Of a stretch of DNA of 64,000 bases, positions 17,093-25,847 are shown piece after piece. How positions within the stretch are numbered: the stretch's first letter is position 1; each line of letters opens with the position of its first letter. A model generated the notes under the pieces. That model ran no database searches, was not told the DNA's origin, and saw only the letters and a list, made by a program, of their open reading frames with translations. Position numbers and translations under genes: made by a program. Origin of the DNA: Robiginitalea sediminis (lineage in GTDB: Bacteria > Bacteroidota > Bacteroidia > Flavobacteriales > Flavobacteriaceae); NCBI RefSeq assembly GCF_002198115.1, contig NZ_NGNR01000003.1:1-64000 (forward strand), in the 5' to 3' direction.

Positions 17093-18067
17093 ATGAGAAA
17101 GTACATATTTCCCCTGCTGGGGTTGTTGCTGTTTTGCAGCCACGACATGTTCCTCAAGCTCGATACCTACTTCCTGGAGCCCAACACGGAGGCGACCATT
17201 CAGCTGTTCAACGGTACCTACGACAAAAGTGAGAATGCCATTGACCGTTCCCGCATGCGGGATGCAAGCCTTTTGGGGAATGGGGTGCGAACTGCTGTGG
17301 ATTCTGCCCAGTGGAGCGAGAAGGATGGAGCAACCCTGCTCCACCTGACCACAGGTGCCCCGGGTACCTGGGTGGCGGGGGTTTCCATCCACCCCCGGAA
17401 GATCGAATTGGAAGCGGAGGCTTTTAACGATTATCTGGAGCATGACGGGGTGTTGGATATGCTGGAGCAGCGCAGGGAAGGAGGCCTCCTGGAGGAGGAT
17501 GCCGTAGAGGAGTACAGCAAGCATGTTAAAGTGCTGTTTCAGGTAGGGGACGAGCGTACGAAGGACTGGAATACCCCCCTGGGGTATCCGTTGGAGTTTA
17601 TCCCCCTGGAAAACCCATACGACCTGCACCCGGGCCATGAACTGGCGGTTCGCCTGCTGTGGGAGGGGGAACCCCTGGCCAACCAGTTGGTTTACGTCGG
17701 ATACCAGTCCGAGGCGCATTCCCACGGGGAGGCTGCAGACCACGAGCACCCCTCCGAGGGAGGGGAAACCCATTCGCATGCCGGCATTGAAGAGCACCGT
17801 ACCGATGAACAGGGGATTATCCGTTTTACCCTTTCCGAAGAAGGGGCCTGGTACTTGCGCACCATCCGGATGGTTACCACCCAGCAGGAGGGCTACACAC
17901 ATATTTCCAATTGGGCCACCCTCGCCTTTGGGGTGGGCCAGGGGCACAGCCACGACGATGGCGGGCACGAGCACGCGGACTCAGATGGCTTCCCGGCTAC
18001 CGTCTTTTGGATTGGCAGCCTGGTGTTGTTGGTAGTGCTGTTTTTTTGGTTCCGACGCAAGAAATAA
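17093..18067 (+). CDS. DUF4198 protein with His-rich metal-binding segments
   Basis: 324 aa. A signal-like N-terminus (MRKYIFPLLGLLLFCSHDMFLKLD) leads into a DUF4198 beta domain (LDTYFLEPNTEATIQLFNGTY). Two His-rich stretches follow, around residue 205 (AHSHGEAADHEHPSEGGETHSHAGIEEH is interrupted by acidic residues) and around 285 (GHSHDDGGHEHADSDG). A C-terminal helix (VFWIGSLVLLVVLFFWF) anchors it, with a short positive tail. DUF4198 proteins occur with nickel and cobalt transport genes, and the next gene is HupE-like, so a periplasmic metal-binding role is inferred. The gap to hupE is 12 bases. Confidence 0.85.
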   Translation: MRKYIFPLLGLLLFCSHDMFLKLDTYFLEPNTEATIQLFNGTYDKSENAIDRSRMRDASLLGNGVRTAVDSAQWSEKDGATLLHLTTGAPGTWVAGVSIHPRKIELEAEAFNDYLEHDGVLDMLEQRREGGLLEEDAVEEYSKHVKVLFQVGDERTKDWNTPLGYPLEFIPLENPYDLHPGHELAVRLLWEGEPLANQLVYVGYQSEAHSHGEAADHEHPSEGGETHSHAGIEEHRTDEQGIIRFTLSEEGAWYLRTIRMVTTQQEGYTHISNWATLAFGVGQGHSHDDGGHEHADSDGFPATVFWIGSLVLLVVLFFWFRRKK

Positions 18068-18079
18068 CCCGCTGACAGT

Positions 18080-18733
18080 TTGAAAGCGCTTCTGACCCTT
18101 TTCCTTGTATTTGTGCCCCTCACCCTGCTGGCACACGGAGTGGATGCCTCGGACCAGGCTGTACTGGATGCGGGAGGCCTGCTGGCCTATATCTGGGTAG
18201 GGGCCAAGCACATGGTAACCGGATACGACCACCTACTATTTCTGGCCGGGGTTATTTTTTACCTGAAGGGGTACCGGGATATCCTGCTCTTCATCACTGT
18301 TTTCACCATAGGACACAGCATCACCCTTACCGGGGCCACCTATTTGGGAATCCGGGCCGATGAGCACCTTGTGGATGCTGTGATTGCCCTGAGCGTATGC
18401 TATAAGGGGTTCGAAAACCTGGGCGGCTTTGGGAGCAAGTCGCCCAATTTACTGGCCATGGTATTCCTCTTTGGCCTTATCCATGGCTTTGGCCTGTCCA
18501 CCCGCCTGCAGTCCTTCGATATAGGCGCCGATGGGTTCCTGGCCAAAATCCTGTGCTTTAACCTCGGGGTGGAGCTGGGGCAGGTAGCAGCCCTAATCCC
18601 GATTGTGTTCCTCATCCGGCAATGGCAGGGGCACAAGACTTATGAGTCCTTTTACAAGGCGGCGAACACCTATCTGGTGGTTGCAGGGGTGGCGTTGTTT
18701 GTTTACCAGGTTTATGGATATATTACGTCATAA
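18080..18733 (+). CDS. hupE: HupE/UreJ family membrane protein
   Basis: 217 aa with a TTG start at 18080 giving MKALLTLFLVFVPLTLLAHGVDAS, a signal-like first helix. About six hydrophobic helices follow. The family pattern is seen in GAKHMVTGYDHLLFLAGVIFYL (conserved His-x4-GYDH) and TIGHSITLTGA, and in FGLIHGFGLSTRL. HupE and UreJ proteins are nickel or cobalt permeases accompanying hydrogenase or urease in other bacteria; neither enzyme is in the window. Coupled to the His-rich DUF4198 gene upstream, and its stop overlaps the next start by one base. Confidence 0.88.
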   Translation: MKALLTLFLVFVPLTLLAHGVDASDQAVLDAGGLLAYIWVGAKHMVTGYDHLLFLAGVIFYLKGYRDILLFITVFTIGHSITLTGATYLGIRADEHLVDAVIALSVCYKGFENLGGFGSKSPNLLAMVFLFGLIHGFGLSTRLQSFDIGADGFLAKILCFNLGVELGQVAALIPIVFLIRQWQGHKTYESFYKAANTYLVVAGVALFVYQVYGYITS

Positions 18734-19137
18734 TGGAAAGGGAAGCTTTGACATTTCCGTATCGCAAACGAATGCTTTACGTCAACCTCGGCACAGGAGT
18801 GCTTTGGCTACTGTGGGGTTTCGGCCAGGTCTGGTTTAGCGAGAAGGTGAATTGGATCGACTATGGCTGGTTCGTGATTTCTGGCGCGTACCTGCTCACC
18901 TTCCTCTACATGTGGCATTTCAAGTATTTAACTTTGGCAGAGGGGATTCTGAAGATAAACGGGCCGTTTGGCAAATCGGTAACCCTTTCTAAGATCACCC
19001 ATATCCGGAAATTTGCGGGAGACTTCATCCTGCACCATCCGGGCGGAAAATTCAAAATCAACGGGGAGATCCTGGACCCCCAGGGCAGGGAACAGCTGGA
19101 AGAGGCCTTGCGCGGGCTGGATGCGGAATGGACCTAA
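18733..19137 (+). CDS. Small membrane protein with PH-like domain
   Basis: 134 aa. Two adjacent helices (VNLGTGVLWLLWGFGQVWF and DYGWFVISGAYLLTFLYMW) are followed by a short beta-rich domain (LTLAEGILKINGPFGKSVTLSKITHIRKFAGDFILHHPGGKFKING) like bacterial PH domains. The start codon overlaps the hupE stop (TAATG), so translation is coupled. Function is unknown. Confidence 0.8.
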   Translation: MEREALTFPYRKRMLYVNLGTGVLWLLWGFGQVWFSEKVNWIDYGWFVISGAYLLTFLYMWHFKYLTLAEGILKINGPFGKSVTLSKITHIRKFAGDFILHHPGGKFKINGEILDPQGREQLEEALRGLDAEWT

Positions 19138-19160
19138 AAAAAGCCCCTCAATTGAGGGGC
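19136..19160 (-). terminator. Terminator of the metalloprotease lipoprotein gene
   Basis: Hairpin GCCCCTCAA/TTGAGGGGC (19143-19160) with seven T following on the minus strand. It lies between convergent genes and may also serve the + strand operon, although the T tract favours minus. Confidence 0.8.
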
Positions 19161-19183
19161 TTGGTGTTGGTGCCGTTTCCGGA

Positions 19184-20164
19184 TTAGTTGTTGGGCCAGT
19201 TACTCCAATTGCTGCAGTGGCCGGCCTGGTCGGTTTTTTCCACCACCCGATTAACCCCGGTGTACCCGGCGTTCATGAGGGCACGGGGGGAGAAGTGTAG
19301 TTTGCCGTTGGCCTCTGTACGCGAGAGTTTTCCGAAGTGTGCCTGGCTCAGGGCATGGCCCACCTCGTGCAGGGCCACGGTCTGGAAGTCTATCCCGGTG
19401 CCGGTAGCCACCCGATCCTGCCAGTTAAAGGCGTCATTATAGTAGATTTCTTTTATGGCCACATCGCCTTTGCCGTCGCCGTTGATATCATCTGTCCAGG
19501 TCAGGGTGAAGGTAACCCCGAGGATACCATTACCTCCTCCCGGTGCGATGGCATCAAAAAACGCTTTGGGCAGGGTTCCGGCATGCACGATTACCCCGGG
19601 GAAGAACCCGTTGCTTCCGCCAAAACCAAAGAAAACATTCGAAACAAACCCAATGTCTGCCCCTGAAACCCCTCCAAAGGGGATATCCAGACCACTGGAA
19701 CAGGTTACATTGGCCCAGGTGTCCATGACATCCACAATGGGCTGCAGCGTATTAAATCCGGATGCGGTGTTGAGTTGGGTGCCGTCTATAAGATACGGTA
19801 CGGCAAGCCCTCCCAGGTTCCTGGGGTCATTGGGCACATAGTCTGAGGATAGTTGCTTGTTGCCACGGTCCGAAAAGAAAACCGTTTTCCCGGCACCATC
19901 TATGGAATAATACTCCATTTTCTCCAGTTGCACCCCATAAGGTTCCAGCATCTGATTGATCTGGGTGGCAGCGCCTTTCAGATTCTTGCCCTTGCTTGCC
20001 TGGAAACCGTTGCCTTTCAATCCGTCCACGCCAGGGATGTCTACCTCTACCATTTTAAGTTCCCCCAACGCATAGGTGGCCGTGGGGTTCTCGTTGACGT
20101 CCTCGGACTGGCACGCCACCAACAGGGCAGCTGCAGCCAACAATAATAATTTTGGTTTTTTCAT
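19184..20164 (-). CDS. Zinc metalloprotease-like lipoprotein
   Basis: 326 aa. Lipoprotein signal LLLLAAAALLVACQSED with the acylated Cys at about residue 18. Near residue 265 VALHEVGHALSQAHFG fits the metzincin zinc site HExxHxxxxxH, with Glu as catalytic base. The region before it carries an Asp/Gly-rich DDINGDGKGDVAIKEI segment that could bind calcium. The layout suggests a matrixin-like surface protease; a Met-turn is not obvious to me. It stands alone with its own terminator and convergent neighbours. The substrate cannot be inferred. Confidence 0.85.
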   Translation of the reverse strand: MKKPKLLLLAAAALLVACQSEDVNENPTATYALGELKMVEVDIPGVDGLKGNGFQASKGKNLKGAATQINQMLEPYGVQLEKMEYYSIDGAGKTVFFSDRGNKQLSSDYVPNDPRNLGGLAVPYLIDGTQLNTASGFNTLQPIVDVMDTWANVTCSSGLDIPFGGVSGADIGFVSNVFFGFGGSNGFFPGVIVHAGTLPKAFFDAIAPGGGNGILGVTFTLTWTDDINGDGKGDVAIKEIYYNDAFNWQDRVATGTGIDFQTVALHEVGHALSQAHFGKLSRTEANGKLHFSPRALMNAGYTGVNRVVEKTDQAGHCSNWSNWPNN

Positions 20165-20328
20165 CGTGTTCTTGGTTTTTATTGTTAAACGAAAAAGGGT
20201 TGGTTAGGTTTTGCGATCCTGATATTAGGGAATTCCCCGAAACAGTGCAATAGGGCTGCGGGTCATTTTATCAACGTATAGTATCTTGCCAGTGCCGAGA
20301 GACTCCTGGCCACAAATCCACCTGAAGC

Positions 20329-20667
20329 ATGTACCGCGTCTACGTCATTGAACTCTCCAAACGGGTGTACACCGAAGACCGGCGTTTCCGGGAGGCCAAC
20401 CCCCAGTTTAACGGGGTGTTGCAATGCCTGTACGTGGGGATGACCAGCAAGGACCCCAGGGAGCGGTTTGCCCAGCATAAAACGGGGTATGTGAACCGGA
20501 AAGGGCACAAATTGTCGGCAAAGCTGGTGGAACGCTATGGGATGTACCTCAGGCCTTCGCTTTACAACCACATCCCCCCGATGAAAACGCGGGAAGAAGC
20601 CCTGGCCATGGAAGCCCGACTGGCCCTGCAACTCCGGCGGCAGAAGTATGCGGTGTGGTATAATTAG
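20329..20667 (+). CDS. GIY-YIG-like nuclease domain protein
   Basis: 112 aa. The first strand MYRVYVIEL and the later CLYVGMTSKDPRERFAQHKTG fit the GIY...YIG core with the following catalytic-Arg region (R-x-x-Q-H). A conserved Glu appears in the C-terminal helix (EEALAMEARLALQL). Single-domain proteins of this type may act on DNA but most are uncharacterised. The region before it (20165-20328) has no other gene. Confidence 0.75.
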   Translation: MYRVYVIELSKRVYTEDRRFREANPQFNGVLQCLYVGMTSKDPRERFAQHKTGYVNRKGHKLSAKLVERYGMYLRPSLYNHIPPMKTREEALAMEARLALQLRRQKYAVWYN

Positions 20668-20800
20668 TTGTTCCCTCGCCTTCGTTTAGGAGGAAAACGG
20701 CTTGAGCAGGGATAAAATTGGGGGGGTGGAATCCCTCCCACCCGGGTACAAGATAAACGGCCTCCCTGCAAGACCCTTTCAGGCCTCACTCAATCTTGGT

Positions 20801-22420
20801 TTATTCCCCGTTAAAGGTCACCATTACCCCGATCACAATGGCCACGATGATAGCGGAGACCACGATATCCTTCCAGTTATAGCTGCTTTTGTTGCGCTGC
20901 CGCTCCTCCGGGGTAATGGTGGCATAGGTAAGGTTCCGGACCTGGGCTTCCGAGGGGGCAGGGGTCAGCAGGCTCACCACCACCAGCAAGGCCATGCAGA
21001 ACAGGAAAAACCAGGAGGCGAAGATTAGGAAGTTGGTGTCCCCCAGGGTGTGGAGCAGGCTGCCGGGCGCAAAAGAATCCTTAGCCAGTTCCAGGCCAAT
21101 GCGAAGGGCGGCGATAACAAACCCGGAAATAAGGGTCACAAAAGCCCCCTGGGCATTGATGCGCTTATAGAAAATCCCAAGCAGGAATACCGCGGCAATA
21201 GGGGGGGAGATATAGGATTGCACACTCTGCAGGTACTCGTATAAAACCCCGGAGATATTGGCCATGATCGGGATCCAGACAATGCCGATAAGTACCACGA
21301 TACCCGTGGCAATCTGCCCGGTACGCACCAGTTTCTTTTCGGGGGCATTTGGCCGTAATTTCTTATAAATATCCACCGTGAACAGCGTGGAACACGAATT
21401 GAAGACCGAGGCCAGACTACTCATCAGGGCAGCCAGGAGGCCTGCGGCTACCAGCCCCCTGAGGCCTGAGGGAAGCAAATTGCTCATTAAAACGGGAAAA
21501 GCCTGGTCCGGGCTGTCCCAATGGAGCTCGCCCCGCATCTTCAGGGTCAGGGCAATGACCCCGGGAATCAGGAACAGGAAAACGGGCATGAGTTTCAGCA
21601 GGGCCCCGAAGATCGTACCCCTGCGGGCCTCCTTTAGGTTCCTGGCCGTCAGGGCACGCTGTACGATATACTGGTCCGTACACCAGTACCAGATACCCAC
21701 TACCGTACTGGCAATGACCAGCCAGGGCCAGGGAAAGTCCGGGTCCTGGGCGCTGCGCCACATGTTAAGGTATTCCGGGGTAACGGTCTGTTTCATGCTC
21801 TCCCACCCGCCCACGTGGTCCAGGCCAATGGCGGTCAGGGCGGCCGCCCCGAGAACCAGGACAACGGCCTGTAGGGTTTCGGTATAAACAACGGCCCGCA
21901 TCCCGCCCAGGACGGTGTAGATGCCTGTTAGGATTACGGTAGCGATGGCACCGGTCCAGAAATCGATTCCCAGCAGGGCAGAAACCACTACCCCCCCGGC
22001 GTAGATGGTAACCGAGATTTTGGTCAGAACGTAGGCTGCTATGGAAAAGATGGAGAGGATCCACCGGCTGCGGGCATCGAAGCGCTTTTCGAGGAATTCC
22101 GGCATGGTAAAGACCCCGGCCCGGGAATAAAAGGGCAGGAACACCCATCCCAGCAGCAGTACGATCCAGGCATGGATTTCATAGATCAGCATGGGGAGTT
22201 TATTGCTGGCGCCTGTCCCCGCCAGTCCCACCACGTGTTCGGAGCCGATGTTGGAGGCAAAAATGGAGGCGCCTACTACAAACCACCCCACATTGCGGCC
22301 GGCCAGGAAATAGTCCTCGGTATTTTCCTTCTTACGCCGGATAACCCATATGGCTATACCGAGCAGGATCAGGAAATAAACCGAGATGGTAATCCAGTCG
22401 AGGGAATCGAGCATTTGCAT
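20801..22420 (-). CDS. Sodium:solute symporter, probable arabinose or sugar transporter
   Basis: 539 aa with about 14 helices, SSS family. Visible family motifs include FASNIGSEHVVGLAG near the N-terminus and GLVAAGLLAALMSSLASVFNSCSTLFTVDIYKKL around residue 350, which holds the sodium-site Ser residues. It imports a sugar with sodium at the inner membrane. As last gene of the abfA-araBDA-galM operon (12 bases after galM) its likely substrate is L-arabinose; this is inferred from position, not from the protein itself. Confidence 0.92.
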   Translation of the reverse strand: MQMLDSLDWITISVYFLILLGIAIWVIRRKKENTEDYFLAGRNVGWFVVGASIFASNIGSEHVVGLAGTGASNKLPMLIYEIHAWIVLLLGWVFLPFYSRAGVFTMPEFLEKRFDARSRWILSIFSIAAYVLTKISVTIYAGGVVVSALLGIDFWTGAIATVILTGIYTVLGGMRAVVYTETLQAVVLVLGAAALTAIGLDHVGGWESMKQTVTPEYLNMWRSAQDPDFPWPWLVIASTVVGIWYWCTDQYIVQRALTARNLKEARRGTIFGALLKLMPVFLFLIPGVIALTLKMRGELHWDSPDQAFPVLMSNLLPSGLRGLVAAGLLAALMSSLASVFNSCSTLFTVDIYKKLRPNAPEKKLVRTGQIATGIVVLIGIVWIPIMANISGVLYEYLQSVQSYISPPIAAVFLLGIFYKRINAQGAFVTLISGFVIAALRIGLELAKDSFAPGSLLHTLGDTNFLIFASWFFLFCMALLVVVSLLTPAPSEAQVRNLTYATITPEERQRNKSSYNWKDIVVSAIIVAIVIGVMVTFNGE

Positions 22421-22432
22421 GGGCAGGGGTTG

Positions 22433-23632
22433 TTATCGGGTTGAAAACCGGAATGAGGTACGCGTATGGTAGGTTTGCCCCGGGTCCAACCGTGTGGAGG
22501 GGAACTCCGGGCGGTTGGGTGAGTCCGGGAAGTGCTGGGTTTCCAGGCACAGCCCGGCACGGAAGGGGTAGTAGCCCCCGCCCTTGGCAGGCAGGCTGCC
22601 ATCCAGGAAATTAGAGGTGTAGACCTGGATGCCCGGTTCTTCTGTTAGGACCTCCAGGACCCTTCCGCTTTCCGGGTGGTAAGCCGTAGCAGCTGCGTTA
22701 CTTATATCCCGGTCCTCACGCAGGACCCAGCAGTGGTCGTACCCGCCGCCAACGCCCAACTGAGGGTCTTCGGCATCGATATCCCTCCCGATGGCCTTGG
22801 CAGCGGTAAAGTCAAAAGGCGTCCCGACCACCGGGCGTTGCTCTCCGGTGGGGATCAGGCCGTCGTCCACAGGCAAATAGGCCGGGGCATCGAGGGTGAG
22901 TTCGTGGTCGGTGATATCCCGGGTAAAATCGCCGGAAAGGTTGAAATAGGTGTGCTGGGTCAGGTTAACCACGGTGGGCGCATCTGTAGTCGCCTGGTAG
23001 TCCACTACAAGGGTATTGTCCGGAGCCAGGCGGTAGGTGACCCGGGTTTTGAGGTTGCCGGGGTAGCCTTCCTCCCCGTCCGGGCTCAGATAGTCCAGGT
23101 GAAGTATCAGGGTATCCCCCCGGGTTTCGTTCTGGGCTTCCCACAGGACGCGGTCGAAACCGTTTTCCCCACCGTGGAGGTGGTTCTCCCCGTTGTTGCG
23201 TGCCAGGGAATAGGTGTTCCCCTCCAGGGTAAAGGTACCCTTTGCAATGCGGTTCCCGTACCTTCCTATGAGAGCCCCGAAGTAAGGATGCCGCTGCAGG
23301 TACGGGGCCATACGGTCGAAGCCGATGACCACATCCTGGTAGTTCCCGTTCCGGTCCGGGGCGGTCCACCGGGTAATGATCCCGCCGTAATTGAGGATAT
23401 CCACCTCCATGCCGTTGGCGTTTCGCAGGCGGTAACGCATTACCTGCCCGCCTGCAGGGAAGTGTCCGAAAAAGGATGTTTCTATACCGGGGGGCGGTTG
23501 TTTCTTAGCCATTGAATTTTCCGTATCTGCCTTTTTTTGCTTGCCCTGGCAACCCAAAGCCAGGCCGCCCAACAAAAGCAGCAGGAGGATTCCAGGGGAT
23601 GCGATTCTTCTCATGTTCCGGGTCATTGCCAT
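22433..23632 (-). CDS. galM: Aldose 1-epimerase (mutarotase), lipoprotein
   Basis: 399 aa. It interconverts anomers of free sugars. A lipoprotein signal (GILLLLLLGGLALGCQGKQ) puts it in the periplasm or at the outer membrane. Family features: NRIAKGTFTLEGNTY, NNGENHLHGGENGFDRVLW with a substrate-binding His, VNLTQHTYFNLSG with the catalytic His, and a C-terminal CLETQHFPDSPNRPEFPSTRLDPG with the catalytic Glu region. Here it would speed supply of the arabinose anomer taken by the transporter or isomerase. Its start codon overlaps the araA stop by one base. Confidence 0.93.
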   Translation of the reverse strand: MAMTRNMRRIASPGILLLLLLGGLALGCQGKQKKADTENSMAKKQPPPGIETSFFGHFPAGGQVMRYRLRNANGMEVDILNYGGIITRWTAPDRNGNYQDVVIGFDRMAPYLQRHPYFGALIGRYGNRIAKGTFTLEGNTYSLARNNGENHLHGGENGFDRVLWEAQNETRGDTLILHLDYLSPDGEEGYPGNLKTRVTYRLAPDNTLVVDYQATTDAPTVVNLTQHTYFNLSGDFTRDITDHELTLDAPAYLPVDDGLIPTGEQRPVVGTPFDFTAAKAIGRDIDAEDPQLGVGGGYDHCWVLREDRDISNAAATAYHPESGRVLEVLTEEPGIQVYTSNFLDGSLPAKGGGYYPFRAGLCLETQHFPDSPNRPEFPSTRLDPGQTYHTRTSFRFSTR

Positions 23633-25131
23633 TAAGGTTGTTTCCTGCCGAAATAGGCCGCGTTGGCCCTCAGGCGGGTATTAAAATCCGCAAGCCGGGT
23701 CTGTGCATCGATGCACAGGAGTTCAATATCGAAAAAATCGGCGAAATCCTCCAAATACTCCAGGGTTAGGGCCTGGGTATATACCGTATGGTGCGAACCC
23801 CCACCCGCCAGCCAGCAACCGGCAGATGTCTTCAGGTCCGGCAGGGGCTCCCAGAAAGCCCTGGGGGTGGGCAGGTTGGGGAGGGCTTCCCTTGGGGGAA
23901 GGGCCATGACCTGGTTGGCCAGCAGGCGGAATCGCCCGCCCAGGTCCACCAAACTGGCATTCAGGGCCGGGCCGGCCCCGGCAGTAAAGACCAGGCGCAC
24001 CGGGTCTTCCCTGTTTCCGATGGCCAGGGGGTGGATTTCACAACTCGGTTTTCCCGCCGCGATACTCGGGCAGATTTCAAGCATATGGGAGCCCAGCACA
24101 TAGCCTTTGCCCCCTTCGAAGTGGTAGGTGTAATCTTCCATAAAAGAGGTCCCGCCTTCCAGGCCCCTTGCCATGGTTTTCATGGCATAGAGCAGCCCGG
24201 CTGTTTTCCAGTCCCCTTCGGCTGCGAACCCGTAACCATCTGCCATAAGCCGCTGCACCGCTATTCCCGGGAGCTGCCTCAAACCGCCAAGGTTCTCGAA
24301 GGTGTCGGTGATGGCGCCAAAGCCACCGGTCTGCATAAACTGTCTGATGCCCAGCTCTATACGGGCCGCTTCAAGCAGGGCGTCATGGCGCGCACCCCCG
24401 CGTTTCAGTTCGGGAGACACCTCATATTCGGCCTCATAAAGGGCCGCCAGGTCTTCAATTGCCGAAGATCCCTCCCCTGGCATACACCCCAGCAGGTCGT
24501 CAGTGTCGTAGGCTTCCACGGACATCCCGAATTTCAACTGGGCGGCAACCTTGTCGCCTTCGGTCACGGCAACCTGCCGCATATTGTCTCCGATCCGGGC
24601 CACTTTCAGGCCGCGCAGCGCTTCGCAACCATAGGCCGCCCGGCTCCAGACCGCCACCCTGCCCATGACCTCAGGGTCTTCCCAGTGGCCCACAACGGTT
24701 TTCCGGGCCTTGTTCAGGTGAGTCAGCATATAGCCGAATTCGCGGTCCCCGTGTGCTGCCTGGTTGAGGTTCATAAAATCCATATCGATCTCCCCCCAGG
24801 GGATTTCCGTGTGGAACTGCGTGTGTAAATGGCAGAGGGGTTTATCCAGCAGGCGGATGCCCTGCATCCACATCTTGGACGGGGAGAAGGTGTGCATCCA
24901 CGCCAGCAGGCCCACGCAGGATGGGGTTGCGTTAGCCTGTTGGCACCTTTCCGTAATGGCTTCCGTATGGGTCAGGACGCCTTTAAAAACAATCCGGAAG
25001 GGGAACCGCCCACTGGCGTTCCACTGTTTCACCATGGTTTCGGAGTGCGCCTTTACTTTTTCCAGGGTTTCTGGTCCGTAAAGGTGCTGGCTGCCGGTTA
25101 CCCACCAGATTTCGGGTGTTTCGGGTATCAT
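23632..25131 (-). CDS. araA: L-arabinose isomerase
   Basis: 499 aa, full length. It converts L-arabinose to L-ribulose with Mn2+. Characteristic segments are WWVTGSQHLYGPETL at the N-terminus, HTFSPSKMWMQGIRLL, NLNQAAHGDREFGYM, and EDYTYHFEGGKGYVLGSHMLEICPSI where Glu and His ligand residues lie. Overlaps araD by four bases (ATGA) and galM by one. Part of the six-gene arabinan/arabinose operon. Confidence 0.97.
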   Translation of the reverse strand: MIPETPEIWWVTGSQHLYGPETLEKVKAHSETMVKQWNASGRFPFRIVFKGVLTHTEAITERCQQANATPSCVGLLAWMHTFSPSKMWMQGIRLLDKPLCHLHTQFHTEIPWGEIDMDFMNLNQAAHGDREFGYMLTHLNKARKTVVGHWEDPEVMGRVAVWSRAAYGCEALRGLKVARIGDNMRQVAVTEGDKVAAQLKFGMSVEAYDTDDLLGCMPGEGSSAIEDLAALYEAEYEVSPELKRGGARHDALLEAARIELGIRQFMQTGGFGAITDTFENLGGLRQLPGIAVQRLMADGYGFAAEGDWKTAGLLYAMKTMARGLEGGTSFMEDYTYHFEGGKGYVLGSHMLEICPSIAAGKPSCEIHPLAIGNREDPVRLVFTAGAGPALNASLVDLGGRFRLLANQVMALPPREALPNLPTPRAFWEPLPDLKTSAGCWLAGGGSHHTVYTQALTLEYLEDFADFFDIELLCIDAQTRLADFNTRLRANAAYFGRKQP

Positions 25132-25847
25132 GAATTGGGTTTTTGCTGACCGTAATAGGCGCCCGGGCCGTGTTTGCGGTCGTAGTGTTTTTGGATCAGG
25201 GTTTCTTTCAACCGGGGAACCCCCGGGTTGAGTTGCAGGGTAAGGCTCGCCATACGGGCAATGGCCTCCAGGACCTCACTGTTGTAGACGGCCTTCAGGG
25301 GGTCTTCTCCCCAGGCGAAGGGCCCATGGCTGCCCACGAGGACCATTTCCACTTCCCGCGGGTCCAGGTTTCGGTCCCGGAAACACTCCAGGATCTGAAC
25401 CCCGGTATTGTGTTCGTAGTCTCCCCGGATCAGCCGGTCTTCCATAGGCGGGGTACATGGGATGTCCGTCGTAAGATGGTCTGCATGGGTGGTCCCCAAA
25501 ATAGGGATGTCTTTCAGGGCTTGCGCCCAGGCCACTGAATAGGTGGCGTGGCAGTGTGCAATCCCGCCCAGGTCTTCCCAGCTTTTGTACAAGAGGCTGT
25601 GGGTGGGGGTATCCGAGGAAGGCCTCAGGTGCCCGTCTACCACCGTATTGTCGAAATCCACCACCACCATGTCCGAAGGCCTGAGCTCCGGATAGGGTAC
25701 CCCACTGGGTTTAATGGCAAAGACCCCTTTGTCGCGGTCCGCCGCGCTTACGTTTCCAAAAGTGCGAAGCACAAGCCCCCTGGCCTGGAGTTCCATATTG
25801 GCCTGGTAACAGGCTTCGCGCAGTTCGGAATAGGGAAATGCCATCAT
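25128..25847 (-). CDS. araD: L-ribulose-5-phosphate 4-epimerase
   Basis: 239 aa, usual size. It makes D-xylulose 5-phosphate, feeding the pentose phosphate pathway. The class II aldolase-type zinc site shows as CHATYSVAWAQ and TTHADHLTTDIPCT, with later LVGSHGPFAWGEDPLKAVYNSEVLE. The substrate-binding start FGNVSAADRDKGVFAIKPSGVPY is also typical. No gap to araB and a four-base overlap with araA. Confidence 0.97.
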   Translation of the reverse strand: MMAFPYSELREACYQANMELQARGLVLRTFGNVSAADRDKGVFAIKPSGVPYPELRPSDMVVVDFDNTVVDGHLRPSSDTPTHSLLYKSWEDLGGIAHCHATYSVAWAQALKDIPILGTTHADHLTTDIPCTPPMEDRLIRGDYEHNTGVQILECFRDRNLDPREVEMVLVGSHGPFAWGEDPLKAVYNSEVLEAIARMASLTLQLNPGVPRLKETLIQKHYDRKHGPGAYYGQQKPNS

